Shown one piece after another: positions 10,808 through 23,118 of a stretch of 64,000 bases of DNA. The stretch lies in contig NC_026743.1 of the NCBI RefSeq assembly GCF_000210295.1, positions 3,720,001-3,784,000 of the forward strand, written 5' to 3'. Each line of letters opens with the position of its first letter. Position 1 is the first letter of the stretch. Under the pieces are notes generated by a model, which was given only the letters and a program-made list of their open reading frames with translations, ran no database searches and was not told the origin of the DNA. The position numbers and the translations under genes are program-made. The stretch comes from Trypanosoma brucei gambiense DAL972. Taxonomy: Eukaryota > Euglenozoa > Kinetoplastea > Trypanosomatida > Trypanosomatidae.

Positions 10808-11264
10808 ATTGCGCGGACAATCTGGTGGGAGGGCTGGTGGAGATCAGTCCCGTGAAATGTGGACGCTTTGTTGGGTAGGCCGCTAGCTCTTGGCTTTCCA
10901 TTTTCGAGTCACAGAGGCGTGAGAGAAAATTTTTTCTTTTTGTTGGCTACTGGACTTTTGCTTGACGATGAGAAATTCATCTTTGCACCTTCGGCTTTAC
11001 CGCCGTCGCCGAAGGCTATGTCACCGAGTGCGAAGGAAAGAGGAAACCTGGTAGTTTTCTGTAACGTTTGTTTGCCTCTTCTATTTTCTGCTATTGGTTC
11101 GTTAGGTGTTTTGCCACTGTTACCCGACCAACCGACCGGGGATTCTCCTCCACTAATTCCTTTAACCTCCGTATGTCCGTGGTGTATTTTTGGAAATGTA
11201 AAGTGAAAAGTATAGTGACTTTCCCAGGAAAAATAATATAGTCTATCCACTCTTGTACCTCCTA
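10808..11264. other. Intergenic region
   Basis: No supported coding region. Short open frames on both strands lack any recognisable feature. A pyrimidine-containing stretch ends in CAG at 11225-11227, a possible splice acceptor for the downstream APC10 gene about 38 bases before its ATG. Confidence 0.35.
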
Positions 11265-11972
11265 ATGCAATTTGATGGACGTAGTGGTGGAGAAGGTGAT
11301 GCAGAAGGGGTCCAAGGTGCTGGGGCAGCTGCAGTTAACACCCCTAGCATCGTCAGTGATGACGAGCTGATGGCTTTAGAGAAGCGGGAGTCACTTATTG
11401 TACTTCAGGATGCGGTGTGGTCTGTCAGCTCCGCTAAGCATGGAAACGGTGTCATGTGTCTTTTAGATGGATCGCACAACACGTTCTGGCAATCCGACGG
11501 TGTCGTCCCACACGTCATTTCCATTGATTTTGCGCTCCTCAAGCCTGTGGCAGCCGTCGCTTTGTATCTTGACTGTGCGGAGGACAATAGCTACACCCCG
11601 CGGAGGATGCGAGTGCAAGCTGGTACACACAACGGTGACATGGCTGACGTTGCAACCGTGACAGTAGACGATCCGCAGGGTTGGGTACTCATTAGAATGC
11701 AGGCTGAAGCCGAGACACCTTCCTCATGGAATACCCCTGCAGCACATAGTGACGATGCTAAGGCGGATATCGAAAACGATATGCCCCTTGATAACGCTGA
11801 TTTCGAAGAATTTATTCAAGATGGTGTGTGGTGCACGCGAGTACGCGTTATTGTGGAGGAAAACCGACAAGAGGGCCGCGATTGTCATGTTCGCGGACTC
11901 CGTGTTTTAGGACACATAAAACAAAGTCTTTTTACGACGGCCTCCTTCACACAGAACCTTCATCTTCGCTGA
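11265..11972 (+). CDS. APC10: Anaphase-promoting complex subunit 10 (APC10/DOC1)
   Basis: The ATG at 11265 opens a 235-residue protein. Residues about 45-228 form a DOC (galactose-binding-like) domain: it begins AVWSVSSAKHGNGV, continues through LLDGSHNTFWQSDG and a hydrophobic IDF strand, then YTPRRMRVQAG, and ends with the family signature GRDCHVRGLRVLG. In other eukaryotes APC10 is a core subunit of the anaphase-promoting complex ubiquitin ligase. There it helps form the degron receptor with the co-activator and supports processive ubiquitination of cyclins and securin in the nucleus. A short acidic insertion (about 11740-11810) interrupts the domain and seems lineage-specific. The length is slightly above the human protein (185 residues) because of the N-terminal extension and this insertion. 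The DOC domain alone also occurs in some large ligases, but the size fits a stand-alone APC10. Confidence 0.9.
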   Translation: MQFDGRSGGEGDAEGVQGAGAAAVNTPSIVSDDELMALEKRESLIVLQDAVWSVSSAKHGNGVMCLLDGSHNTFWQSDGVVPHVISIDFALLKPVAAVALYLDCAEDNSYTPRRMRVQAGTHNGDMADVATVTVDDPQGWVLIRMQAEAETPSSWNTPAAHSDDAKADIENDMPLDNADFEEFIQDGVWCTRVRVIVEENRQEGRDCHVRGLRVLGHIKQSLFTTASFTQNLHLR

Positions 11973-12658
11973 AATGCACGTACAGTTACGTGATGTCTAT
12001 GATTTTTCAAATAGCCAACATGCTGCACGGAGAGCTCCATCAGTAGATTTCACGGCATTCGTACAGAAGTACAGAGGAGGCTTACTCGTCACTCACCACA
12101 CGAATTCTTTTGAAGCAAACAATGCATCTCACACACACACAAACGCTCGTTGACGAATAAGTCAACGCAAGAGTGATAGAACCACATTTCAATCTTTTAA
12201 GGTTATCACCGTGTCCGCGGTATGAGAGTCGGGAGTGGGAAAGGTTCCTTAAAGACGAGGGTGGGGAAAATGTAGGGAAATTTCGTGGCCGTGTTCTTTT
12301 TTTCTTGTAAAAGTTAATCTCCTCTCTTCTCGTATTATTTTTAACGTTTACCTCGACAAACACTTGTGCACATATATATGTATATACGATACCACTACAA
12401 AATACACCTCTCCCTAACAAAGAGATGCATAACTGCTATCACCGCCACAACATTAGACCGTGTACAATGAAGTACGGAACATAAATGGCAGAGAAAAAAT
12501 ATTTTACAGTATTTTCCCTTAACTATTTTGCAACGCATAAACTATGAAGTTACTAGTGTAGCCCGGCATCGCCACACCGGCACCCACATAAAAACAAAAA
12601 CCTGCAAGAACCAGACCACATCACACTACAACATACACAAATCAAGCCATCCCATAAT
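11973..12658. other. Intergenic region
   Basis: No coding region is supported. It contains a CA-rich run at about 12130-12142, an AT-rich tract near 12370-12390, and a strongly A-rich leader just before the repetitive gene (12590-12658). The last 100 bases lack a clear pyrimidine tract, so the splice acceptor of the next gene probably lies further upstream. Confidence 0.35.
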
Positions 12659-15600
12659 ATGGCTGACTCAATTGATTACGAAAACGATTTCGAACAAATA
12701 GTACTCTGCGATGTAACTCCAGCAGAAACACAATCAACAACAAACTCTGAGCAGTCACCGGGGCCTGACAAAAAAGAAAACGAAGAAACACCATGTACAC
12801 CAACAAAAATAAAAAAAGAATCACACTCAAACTCAACAACAATCTCAAACAAGAGCGGCACGACTCCAACAAAAGAATATATAAACAACAACACAAAACA
12901 ATCAACGAATGCATCCCCTTTCTTGCAATCACAGACATCGGCTAGACCTACATCCAATCACGAAGAGCTTTCGTCAGAAGCTAAACAACAGTTCCCTGTG
13001 GAGTCACCGAAGGAAGCAACGCCGCGTGTAGCCTCTCGTGCGTCTACGAAATCGTCGTCACCTCATGAGGATCCTTCACGTGCATCATCGAAGAAATCAT
13101 CGGATGGTTCAATGCAACAAGATCTTCCGTGGTTGCAATCACAGACATCGGCTAGACCTACATCTAATCACGAAGAGCTTTCGTCAGAAGCTAAACAACA
13201 GTTCCCTGTGGAGTCACCGAAGGAAGCAACTCCGCGTGTAGCCTCTCGTGCGTCTACGAAATCGTCGTCACCTCATGAGGATCCTTCACGTGCATCATCG
13301 AAGAAATCATCGGATGGTTCAATGCAACAAGATCTTCCGTGGTTGCAATCACAGACATCGGCTAGACCTACATCTAATCACGAAGAGCTTTCGTCAGAAG
13401 CTAAACAACAGTTCCCTGTGGAGTCACCGAAGGAAGCAACTCCGCGTGTAGCCTCTCGTGCGTCTACGAAATCGTCGTCACCTCATGAGGATCCTTCACG
13501 TGCATCATCGAAGAAATCATCGGATGGTTCAATGCAACAAGATCTTCCGTGGTTGCAATCACAGACATCGGCTAGACCTACATCTAATCACGAAGAGCTT
13601 TCGTCAGAAGCTAAACAACAGTTCCCTGTGGAGTCACCGAAGGAAGCAACTCCGCGTGTAGCCTCTCGTGCGTCTACGAAATCGTCGTCACCTCATGAGG
13701 ATCCTTCACGTGCATCATCGAAGAAATCATCGGATGGTTCAATGCAACAAGATCTTCCGTGGTTGCAATCACAGACATCGGCTAGACCTACATCTAATCA
13801 CGAAGAGCTTTCGTCAGAAGCTAAACAACAGTTCCCTGTGGAGTCACCGAAGGAAGCAACTCCGCGTGTAGCCTCTCGTGCGTCTACGAAATCGTCGTCA
13901 CCTCATGAGGATCCTTCACGTGCATCATCGAAGAAATCATCGGATGGTTCAATGCAACAAGATCTTCCGTGGTTGCAATCACAGACATCGGCTAGACCTA
14001 CATCTAATCACGAAGAGCTTTCGTCAGAAGCTAAACAACAGTTCCCTGTGGAGTCACCGAAGGAAGCAACTCCGCGTGTAGCCTCTCGTGCGTCTACGAA
14101 ATCGTCGTCACCTCTTGAGGATCCTTCACGTGCATCATCGAAGAAATCATCGGATGGTTCAATGCAACAAGATCTTCCGTGGTTGCAATCACAGACATCG
14201 GCTAGACCTACATCTAATCACGAAGAGCTTTCGTCAGAAGCTAAACAACAGTTCCCTGTGGAGTCACCGAAGGAAGCAACTCCGCGTGTAGCCTCTCGTG
14301 CGTCTACGAAATCGTCGTCACCTCATGAGGATCCTTCACGTGCATCATCGAAGAAATCATCGGATGGTTCAATGCAACAAGATCTTCCGTGGTTGCAATC
14401 ACAGACATCGGCTAGACCTACATCTAATCACGAAGAGCTTTCGTCAGAAGCTAAACAACAGTTCCCTGTGGAGTCACCGAAGGAAGCAACTCCGCGTGTA
14501 GCCTCTCGTGCGTCTACGAAATCGTCGTCACCTCATGAGGATCCTTCACGTGCATCATCGAAGAAATCATCGGATGGTTCAATGCAACAAGATCTTCCGT
14601 GGTTGCAATCACAGACATCGGCTAGACCTACATCTAATCACGAAGAGCTTTCGTCAGAAGCTAAACAACAGTTCCCTGTGGAGTCACCGAAGGAAGCAAC
14701 TCCGCGTGTAGCCTCTCGTGCGTCTACGAAATCGTCGTCACCTCATGAGGATCCTTCACGTGCATCATCGAAGAAATCATCGGATGGTTCAATGCAACAA
14801 GATCTTCCGTGGTTGCAATCACAGACATCGGCTAGACCTACATCTAATCACGAAGAGCTTTCGTCAGAAGCTAAACAACAGTTCCCTGTGGAGTCACCGA
14901 AGGAAGCAACTCCGCGTGTAGCCTCTCGTGCGTCTACGAAATCGTCGTCACCTCATGAGGATCCTTCACGTGCATCATCGAAGAAATCATCGGATGGTTC
15001 AATGCAACAAGATCTTCCGTGGTTGCAATCACAGACATCGGCTAGACCTACATCTAATCACGAAGAGCTTTCGTCAGAAGCTAAACAACAGTTCCCTGTG
15101 GAGTCACCGAAGGAAGCAACTCCGCGTGTAGCCTCTCGTGCGTCTACGAAATCGTCGTCACCTCATGAGGATCCTTCACGTGCATCATCGAAGAAATCAT
15201 CGGATGGTTCAATGCAACAAGATCTTCCGTGGTTGCAATCACAGACATCGGCTAGACCTACATCTAATCACGAAGAGCTTTCGTCAGAAGCTAAACAACA
15301 GTTCCCTGTGGAGTCACCGAAGGAAGCAACTCCGCGTGTAGCCTCTCGTGCGTCTACGAAATCGTCGTCACCTCATGAGGATCCTTCACGTGCATCATCG
15401 AAGAAATCATCGGATGGTTCAATGCAACAAGATCTTCCGTGGTTGCAATCACAGACATCGGCTAGACCTACATCTAATCACGAAGAGCTTTCGTCAGAAG
15501 CTAAACAACAGTTCCCTGTGGAGTCACCGAAGGAAGCAACTCCGCGTGTAGCCTCTCGTGCGTCTACGAAATCGTCGTCACCTCATGAGGATCCTTCACG

Positions 15601-18600
15601 TGCATCATCGAAGAAATCATCGGATGGTTCAATGCAACAAGATCTTCCGTGGTTGCAATCACAGACATCGGCTAGACCTACATCTAATCACGAAGAGCTT
15701 TCGTCAGAAGCTAAACAACAGTTCCCTGTGGAGTCACCGAAGGAAGCAACTCCGCGTGTAGCCTCTCGTGCGTCTACGAAATCGTCGTCACCTCATGAGG
15801 ATCCTTCACGTGCATCATCGAAGAAATCATCGGATGGTTCAATGCAACAAGATCTTCCGTGGTTGCAATCACAGACATCGGCTAGACCTACATCTAATCA
15901 CGAAGAGCTTTCGTCAGAAGCTAAACAACAGTTCCCTGTGGAGTCACCGAAGGAAGCAACTCCGCGTGTAGCCTCTCGTGCGTCTACGAAATCGTCGTCA
16001 CCTCATGAGGATCCTTCACGTGCATCATCGAAGAAATCATCGGATGGTTCAATGCAACAAGATCTTCCGTGGTTGCAATCACAGACATCGGCTAGACCTA
16101 CATCTAATCACGAAGAGCTTTCGTCAGAAGCTAAACAACAGTTCCCTGTGGAGTCACCGAAGGAAGCAACTCCGCGTGTAGCCTCTCGTGCGTCTACGAA
16201 ATCGTCGTCACCTCATGAGGATCCTTCACGTGCATCATCGAAGAAATCATCGGATGGTTCAATGCAACAAGATCTTCCGTGGTTGCAATCACAGACATCG
16301 GCTAGACCTACATCTAATCACGAAGAGCTTTCGTCAGAAGCTAAACAACAGTTCCCTGTGGAGTCACCGAAGGAAGCAACTCCGCGTGTAGCCTCTCGTG
16401 CGTCTACGAAATCGTCGTCACCTCATGAGGATCCTTCACGTGTTGTTTGTGATGTGACCTCGCAGGAACTCTTGGAGCATGTTGTCTTGAATGATATTGA
16501 TGAATCTCCTCTTCATATTTCCTGTGCTGCCGGATTTCGCTCGTTCGATTTCGGATCTTCTGTATCTGGGAGTAAGGTAAGTCCTGCCACTTTGAGGGAT
16601 TATGCTGCACGGTGTCATATGGTACGAATAGAAAACAATCTGAGCAAGGAGGATATTCGTCTAGTTTCTCATTCAACTGCCAATGATAGGGAATCTAAAA
16701 TGTTAAGCACCGGTGATAGCAGTGGTGTCCTACATTCATCGAAAGTTATGCTGGTCGAAGTGCTGGCATCGGAAAATCCTCCTCTGCTGTCTGAAATGTC
16801 TTTAAGTAATGTAGAATGTGTAAGCGCAGAAATACATACAGATCCTTCATCCGCTTCCACTACCCACACGAAAGAACCGAAACAAGAACCTTCACGACCC
16901 TTAAAAAAGCAAGCGGAATTGCCAGATGAAATATCTCAAGAGCCATCTAAGGAATCAGAGAAGCAGGAGGAATCACGCGCATCATCTGCAACACAAGATG
17001 AAATATCTCAAGAGCCAACTAAGGAATCAGAGAAGCAGGAGGAATCACGCGCATCATCTGCAACACAAGATGAACCATCTCAAGAGCCAACTAAGGAATC
17101 AGAGAAGCAGGAGGAATCACGCGCATCATCTGCAACACAAGATGAACCATCTCAAGAGCCAACTAAGGAATCAGAGAAGCAGGAGGAATCACGCGCATCA
17201 TCTGCAACACAAGATGAAATATCTCAAGAGCCAACTAAGGAATCAGAGAAGCAGGAGGAATCACGCGCATCATCTGCAACACGAGATGAAATATCTCAAG
17301 AGCCAACTAAGGAATCAGAGAAGCAGGAGGAATCACGCGCATCATCTGCAACACGAGATGAAATATCTCAAGAGCCAACTAAGGAATCTGAAAAGCAGGA
17401 GGAATCACGCGTATATTCGGAATCGCCAGATGAAATATCTCAAGAGCCAACTAAGGATTCAGAGAAGCAGGAGGAATCACGCGCATCATCTGCAACACGA
17501 GATGAAATATCTCAAGAGCCATCTAAGGAATCAGAGAAGCAGGAGGAATCACGCGCATCATCGGAATCGCCAGATGAAATATCTCAAGAGCCAACTAAGG
17601 AATCAGAGAAGCAGGAGGAATCACGCGCATCTTCGGAAACACCAGATGAAATATCTCAAGAGCCAACTAAGGAATCAGAGAAGCAGGAGGAATCACGCGC
17701 ATCATCTGCAACACGAGATGAAATATCTCAAGAGCCATCTAAGGAATCAGAGAAGCAGGAGGAATCACGCGCATCATCTGCAACACGAGATGAATTATCT
17801 CAAGAGCCAACTAAGGAATCAGAGAAGCAGGAGGAATCACGCGCATCATCTGCATCGCGAGATGAAATATCTCAAGAGCCAACTAAGGAATCAGAGAAGC
17901 AGGAGGAATCACGCGCATCATCTGCAACACGAGATGAAATATCTCAAGAGCCATCTAAGGAATCTGAAAAGCAGGAGGAATCACGTGCATCATCTGCAAC
18001 ACGAGATGAAATATCTCAAGAGCCAACTAAGGAATCTGAAAAGCAGGAGGAATCACGCGCATCATCTGCAACACGAGATGAAATATCTCAAGAGCCATCT
18101 AAGGAATCAGAGAAGCAGGAGGAATCACGCGCATCATCTGCAACACGAGATGAAATATCTCAAGAGCCATCTAAGGAATCTGAAAAGCAGGAGGAATCAC
18201 GCGCATCATCTGCAACGCGAGATGAAATATCTCAAGAGCCATCTAAGGAATCTGAAAAGCAGGAGGAATCACGCGCATCATCTGCAACACGAGATGAATC
18301 ATCTCAAGAGCCATCTAAGGAATCTGAAAAGCAGGAGGAATCACGCGCATCATCTGCAACGCCAGATGAATCATCTCAAGAGCCAACTAAGGAATCTGAA
18401 AAGCAGGAGGAATCACGTCCATCATCTGCAACACGAGATGAAATATCTCAAGAGCCATCTAAGGAATCTGAAAAGCAGGAGGAATCACGCGCATCATCTG
18501 CAACAGGAGATGAATCATCTCAAATGTCAACTAAGGAATCTGAAAAGCAGGAGGAATCACGTCCATCATCTGCAACACGAGATGAAATATCTCAAGAGCC

Positions 18601-21205
18601 AACTAAGGAATCTGAAAAGCAGGAGGAATCACGCGCATCATCTGCAACAGGAGATGAATCATCTCAAGAGCCAACTAAGGAATCTGAAAAGCAGGAGGAA
18701 TCACGCCCATCATCTGCAACACGAGATGAATCATCTCAAGTGTCATCTAAGGAATCTGAAAAGCAGGAGGAATCACGCGTATATTCGGAATCGCCAGATG
18801 AATCATCTCAAGAGCCATCTAAGGAATCTGAAAAGCAGGAGGAATCACGCGCATCATCTGCAACACGAGATGAATCATCTCAAGAGCCATCTAAGGAATC
18901 TGAAAAGCAGGAGGAATCACGCGTATCTTCGGAATCGCCAGATGAATCATCTCAAGAGCCAACTAAGGAATCTGAAAAGCAGGAGGAATCACGCGCATCA
19001 TCTGCAACAGGAGATGAATCATCTCAAAAGCCATCTAAGGAATCTGAAAAGCAGGAGGAATCACGCGTATATTCGGAATCGCCAGATGAATCATCTCAAG
19101 AGCCATCTAAGGAATCTGAAAAGCAGGAGGATTCACGTCCATCATCTGCAACACGAGATGAATCATCTCAAGAGCCATCTAAGGAATCTGAAAAGCAGGA
19201 GGAATCACGCGTATATTCGGAATCGCCAGATGAATCATCTCAAGAGCCAACTAAGGAATCTGAAAAGCAGGAGGAATCACGCGCATCATCTGCAACAGGA
19301 GATGAATCATCTCAAGAGCCATCTAAGGAATCTGAAAAGCAGGAGGAATCACGCGTATATTCGGAATCGCCAGATGAATCATCTCAAGAGCCAACTAAGG
19401 AATCTGAAAAGCAGGAGGAATCACGCGCATCATCTGCAACAGGAGATGAATCATCTCAAATGTCAACTAAGGAATCTGAAAAGCAGGAGGAATCACGCCC
19501 ATCATCTGCAACACGAGATGAATCATCTCAAATGTCATCTAAGGAATCTGAAAAGCAGGAGGAATCACGCGTATATTCGGAATCGCCAGATGAAATATCT
19601 CAAGAGCCATCTAAGGAATCTGAAAAGCAGGAGGATTCACGTCCATCATCTGCAACACGAGATGAATCATCTCAAGAGCCATCTAAGGAATCTGAAAAGC
19701 AGGAGGAATCACGCGTATATTCGGAATCGCCAGATGAATCATCTCAAGAGCCAACTAAGGAATCTGAAAAGCAGGAGGAATCACGCGCATCATCTGCAAC
19801 AGGAGATGAATCATCTCAAATGTCAACTAAGGAATCTGAAAAGCAGGAGGAATCACGCCCATCATCTGCAACACGAGATGAATCATCTCAAATGTCATCT
19901 AAGGAATCTGAAAAGCAGGAGGAATCACGCCCATCATCTGCAACACGAGATGAATCATCTCAGATGTCATCTAAGGAATCTGAAAAGCAGGAGGAATCAC
20001 GCGCATCATCTGCAACACGAGATGAATCATCTCAAATGTCAACTAAGGAATCAGAGAAGCAGGAGGAATCACGCGCATCATCTGCAACACGAGATGAATC
20101 ATCTCAAATGTCATCTAAGGAATCTGAAAAGCAGGAGGAATCACGCCCATCATCTGCAACACGAGATGAATCATCTCAAGAGTCAACTAAGGAATCTGAA
20201 AAGCAGAAGGAAAAGGCGGTTTCATCCTCGATGTCTAGTGCCTCTTCACTGTCTTCGGAACCTAGGAATAGATATTCAGGCAAGCTGTCTTCGAGTCGTA
20301 AATCCATTTCTTCGGTGGGGCGGAGGAACGGAGAGCATTTTTCTTCGTCAAGGGATGGAAGCGGTGAAGGCACGTCGTGTAGTAATGAGTCTTTGACATC
20401 TTTAGAAGGTGAAGAAGGCTCTGAGGAAGATTCGTCGACGTCTTTCTCCACCCGTCTTAGTGGCTCTGGCGGTAGTAGAAAAAGAAAGATTGGTAGTGGA
20501 AAGGTTGTTGAATCTGTTTATCGCTCAACTAGTGGTGTGTCAACAGCACTAACAATAGGGACCAAAGATGGACTTAAGGTACGGAAGCAGAACAAGGGTG
20601 AAGAATGTGCGGATGAAATGAGCAACAAAGCGATGACGAAGGATTCTTGTGCTGGATGTTTTCCCCATCCTTTGTTACCCAAAGTCACAGGAACGAATAA
20701 GGAGTACGGGAATGGCGAGGCCGGTAGCGGTCCTTGCGTATGGAAAACCGCTAATGCTAGTCTGTACCGTGGTCCATTGAGGGCAGGAAACAAATCGCTC
20801 GGTAGCAGACACTACTCGCCGCGAACGGTGTATCTGGGGAAGCCTGAGGCCAGAGCGAGAGCCGGGGCATCTGGTCTCTCCGCCGCAGGGAGGTTGCGTA
20901 AGGCTTACAAGTCGCCCTCAGCACCCTCAGGTGAAGAGCAGAACCGCAGCGGAGGGACTTCCCCCACATCATTAAGGAGAAATATCGCAAGGGTAAAAAG
21001 TGAGCTTATGAGAGTTCGTCAAAACATAAAGGCACTTATTCGAAAAAGAACCCCTAGGCGCGCGCTTAAGAGGTCTGAACAAAACTTGAAGTACGTGGAT
21101 GTGGAGTCTCTACGGCGAGAGCACGAGCACCTGCTGCAGCTTGTTCAAATTTGGGAAACAGGAGAAATAAATATCGACCTGCTTGTGGATAGTGCCAATA
21201 GGGAG
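12659..21205 (+). CDS. Giant repetitive Ser/Glu-rich protein, copy with intact 5' end, 3' end lost in gap
   Basis: The ATG at 12659 opens a frame that runs to the gap at 21206 without a stop. The order is: unique acidic, Asn/Thr-rich head of about 88 residues; sixteen and three-quarter copies of a 70-residue repeat (12923-16441); a unique middle of 161 residues (16442-16924); forty-five copies of a 24-residue repeat rich in Ser, Glu, Lys and Gln (16925-20164) plus one degenerate copy; then a Ser-rich linker, a basic segment and the start of a coiled coil (from about 20960). The frame is cut after ...SANRE; the piece at 33420-35027 shows how such a protein continues. No catalytic motif is visible. 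Very large repetitive proteins of this type in trypanosomes are often cytoskeletal, but that is inference only. The 70- and 24-residue units do not match the 38-residue repeat I associate with the T. brucei MARP proteins, so no name is given. Confidence 0.85.
12923..16441 (+). repeat. 210-bp tandem repeat, 16 full copies plus a partial, coding
   Basis: Units of exactly 210 bases (70 residues) start with LQSQTSARP and end QQDLPW. They are almost identical at the base level. Unit 1 carries two private variants (TCCAAT and ACGCCG), and unit 6 has CTT for CAT, giving Leu for His in SSPHEDPSR. The last unit stops after 53 residues, where the unique middle begins. Such uniformity points to recent homogenisation. 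Confidence 0.95.
16925..20164 (+). repeat. 72-bp tandem repeat, 45 copies, coding
   Basis: Units of 72 bases (24 residues) begin at the Asp of DEISQEP and contain the fixed core KESEKQEESR. Variable positions are ISQEP/SSQEP/SSQMS, the residue before ESEKQ, and a block that is either ASSATR, PSSATR, ASSATG or VYSESP. Early units spell Ser-Glu-Lys as TCA GAG AAG, most later units as TCT GAA AAG, so the array has regional subfamilies. A degenerate 46th unit follows at 20165. Confidence 0.93.
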
Positions 21206-21305
21206 NNNNNNNNNNNNNNNNNNNNNNNNNNNNNNNNNNNNNNNNNNNNNNNNNNNNNNNNNNNNNNNNNNNNNNNNNNNNNNNNNNNNNNNNNNNNNNN
21301 NNNNN
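21206..21305. other. Assembly gap, 100 N
   Basis: Exactly 100 Ns, a conventional length for a gap of unknown size. On the left the sequence is in the coiled-coil tail of the repetitive gene; on the right it is in the first unit of the 70-residue array. At least the rest of the gene tail, an intergenic region and a new 5' end would have to be missing if the order were real. Confidence 0.98.
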
Positions 21306-23118
21306 TACATCCAATCACGAAGTGCTTTCGTCAGAAGCTAAACAACAGTTCCCTGTGGAGTCACCGAAGGAAGCAACGCCGCGTGTAGCCTCTCGTGCGT
21401 CTACGAAATCGTCGTCACCTCATGAGGATCCTTCACGTGCATCATCGAAGAAATCATCGGATGGTTCAATGCAACAAGATCTTCCGTGGTTGCAATCACA
21501 GACATCGGCTAGACCTACATCTAATCACGAAGAGCTTTCGTCAGAAGCTAAACAACAGTTCCCTGTGGAGTCACCGAAGGAAGCAACTCCGCGTGTAGCC
21601 TCTCGTGCGTCTACGAAATCGTCGTCACCTCATGAGGATCCTTCACGTGCATCATCGAAGAAATCATCGGATGGTTCAATGCAACAAGATCTTCCGTGGT
21701 TGCAATCACAGACATCGGCTAGACCTACATCTAATCACGAAGAGCTTTCGTCAGAAGCTAAACAACAGTTCCCTGTGGAGTCACCGAAGGAAGCAACTCC
21801 GCGTGTAGCCTCTCGTGCGTCTACGAAATCGTCGTCACCTCATGAGGATCCTTCACGTGCATCATCGAAGAAATCATCGGATGGTTCAATGCAACAAGAT
21901 CTTCCGTGGTTGCAATCACAGACATCGGCTAGACCTACATCTAATCACGAAGAGCTTTCGTCAGAAGCTAAACAACAGTTCCCTGTGGAGTCACCGAAGG
22001 AAGCAACTCCGCGTGTAGCCTCTCGTGCGTCTACGAAATCGTCGTCACCTCATGAGGATCCTTCACGTGCATCATCGAAGAAATCATCGGATGGTTCAAT
22101 GCAACAAGATCTTCCGTGGTTGCAATCACAGACATCGGCTAGACCTACATCTAATCACGAAGAGCTTTCGTCAGAAGCTAAACAACAGTTCCCTGTGGAG
22201 TCACCGAAGGAAGCAACTCCGCGTGTAGCCTCTCGTGCGTCTACGAAATCGTCGTCACCTCATGAGGATCCTTCACGTGCATCATCGAAGAAATCATCGG
22301 ATGGTTCAATGCAACAAGATCTTCCGTGGTTGCAATCACAGACATCGGCTAGACCTACATCTAATCACGAAGAGCTTTCGTCAGAAGCTAAACAACAGTT
22401 CCCTGTGGAGTCACCGAAGGAAGCAACTCCGCGTGTAGCCTCTCGTGCGTCTACGAAATCGTCGTCACCTCTTGAGGATCCTTCACGTGCATCATCGAAG
22501 AAATCATCGGATGGTTCAATGCAACAAGATCTTCCGTGGTTGCAATCACAGACATCGGCTAGACCTACATCCAATCACGAAGAGCTTTCGTCAGAAGCTA
22601 AACAACAGTTCCCTGTGGAGTCACCGAAGGAAGCAACGCCGCGTGTAGCCTCTCGTGCGTCTACGAAATCGTCGTCACCTCATGAGGATCCTTCACGTGC
22701 ATCATCGAAGAAATCATCGGATGGTTCAATGCAACAAGATCTTCCGTGGTTGCAATCACAGACATCGGCTAGACCTACATCTAATCACGAAGAGCTTTCG
22801 TCAGAAGCTAAACAACAGTTCCCTGTGGAGTCACCGAAGGAAGCAACGCCGCGTGTAGCCTCTCGTGCGTCTACGAAATCATCGTCACCTCATGAGGATC
22901 CTTCACGTGCATCATCGAAGAAATCATCGGATGGTTCAATGCAACAAGATCTTCCGTGGTTGCAATCACAGACATCGGCTAGACCTACATCTAATCACGA
23001 AGAGCTTTCGTCAGAAGCTAAACAACAGTTCCCTGTGGAGTCACCGAAGGAAGCAACTCCGCGTGTAGCCTCTCGTGCGTCTACGAAATCATCGTCACCT
23101 CATGAGGATCCTTCTCGT
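21306..23118 (+). repeat. 210-bp tandem repeat, about 9 copies, coding
   Basis: Same 70-residue unit as at 12923-16441, in fewer copies. Units 7 and 8 here carry the TCCAAT and/or ACGCCG variants that only unit 1 has in the longer array, so the two arrays differ in internal arrangement as well as in length. Confidence 0.93.

Noticed and set aside
13038..16391. Sixteen identical 67-residue frames every 210 bases
   Set aside because: They are a shadow frame of the 70-residue array, repeated because the array is repeated. The same applies to 21395-23068.
12923..16441. Regular repeats suggesting a CRISPR array
   Set aside because: Units are contiguous and identical with no unique spacers, in a eukaryotic coding frame.
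16926..20396. A 1156-residue basic repetitive frame overlapping the 24-residue array (also at 23603 and 28384)
   Set aside because: It is the shadow frame of a 72-base repeat without stops. The main frame alone continues into unique sequence with a coiled coil at the end, and the shadow ends soon after the array.
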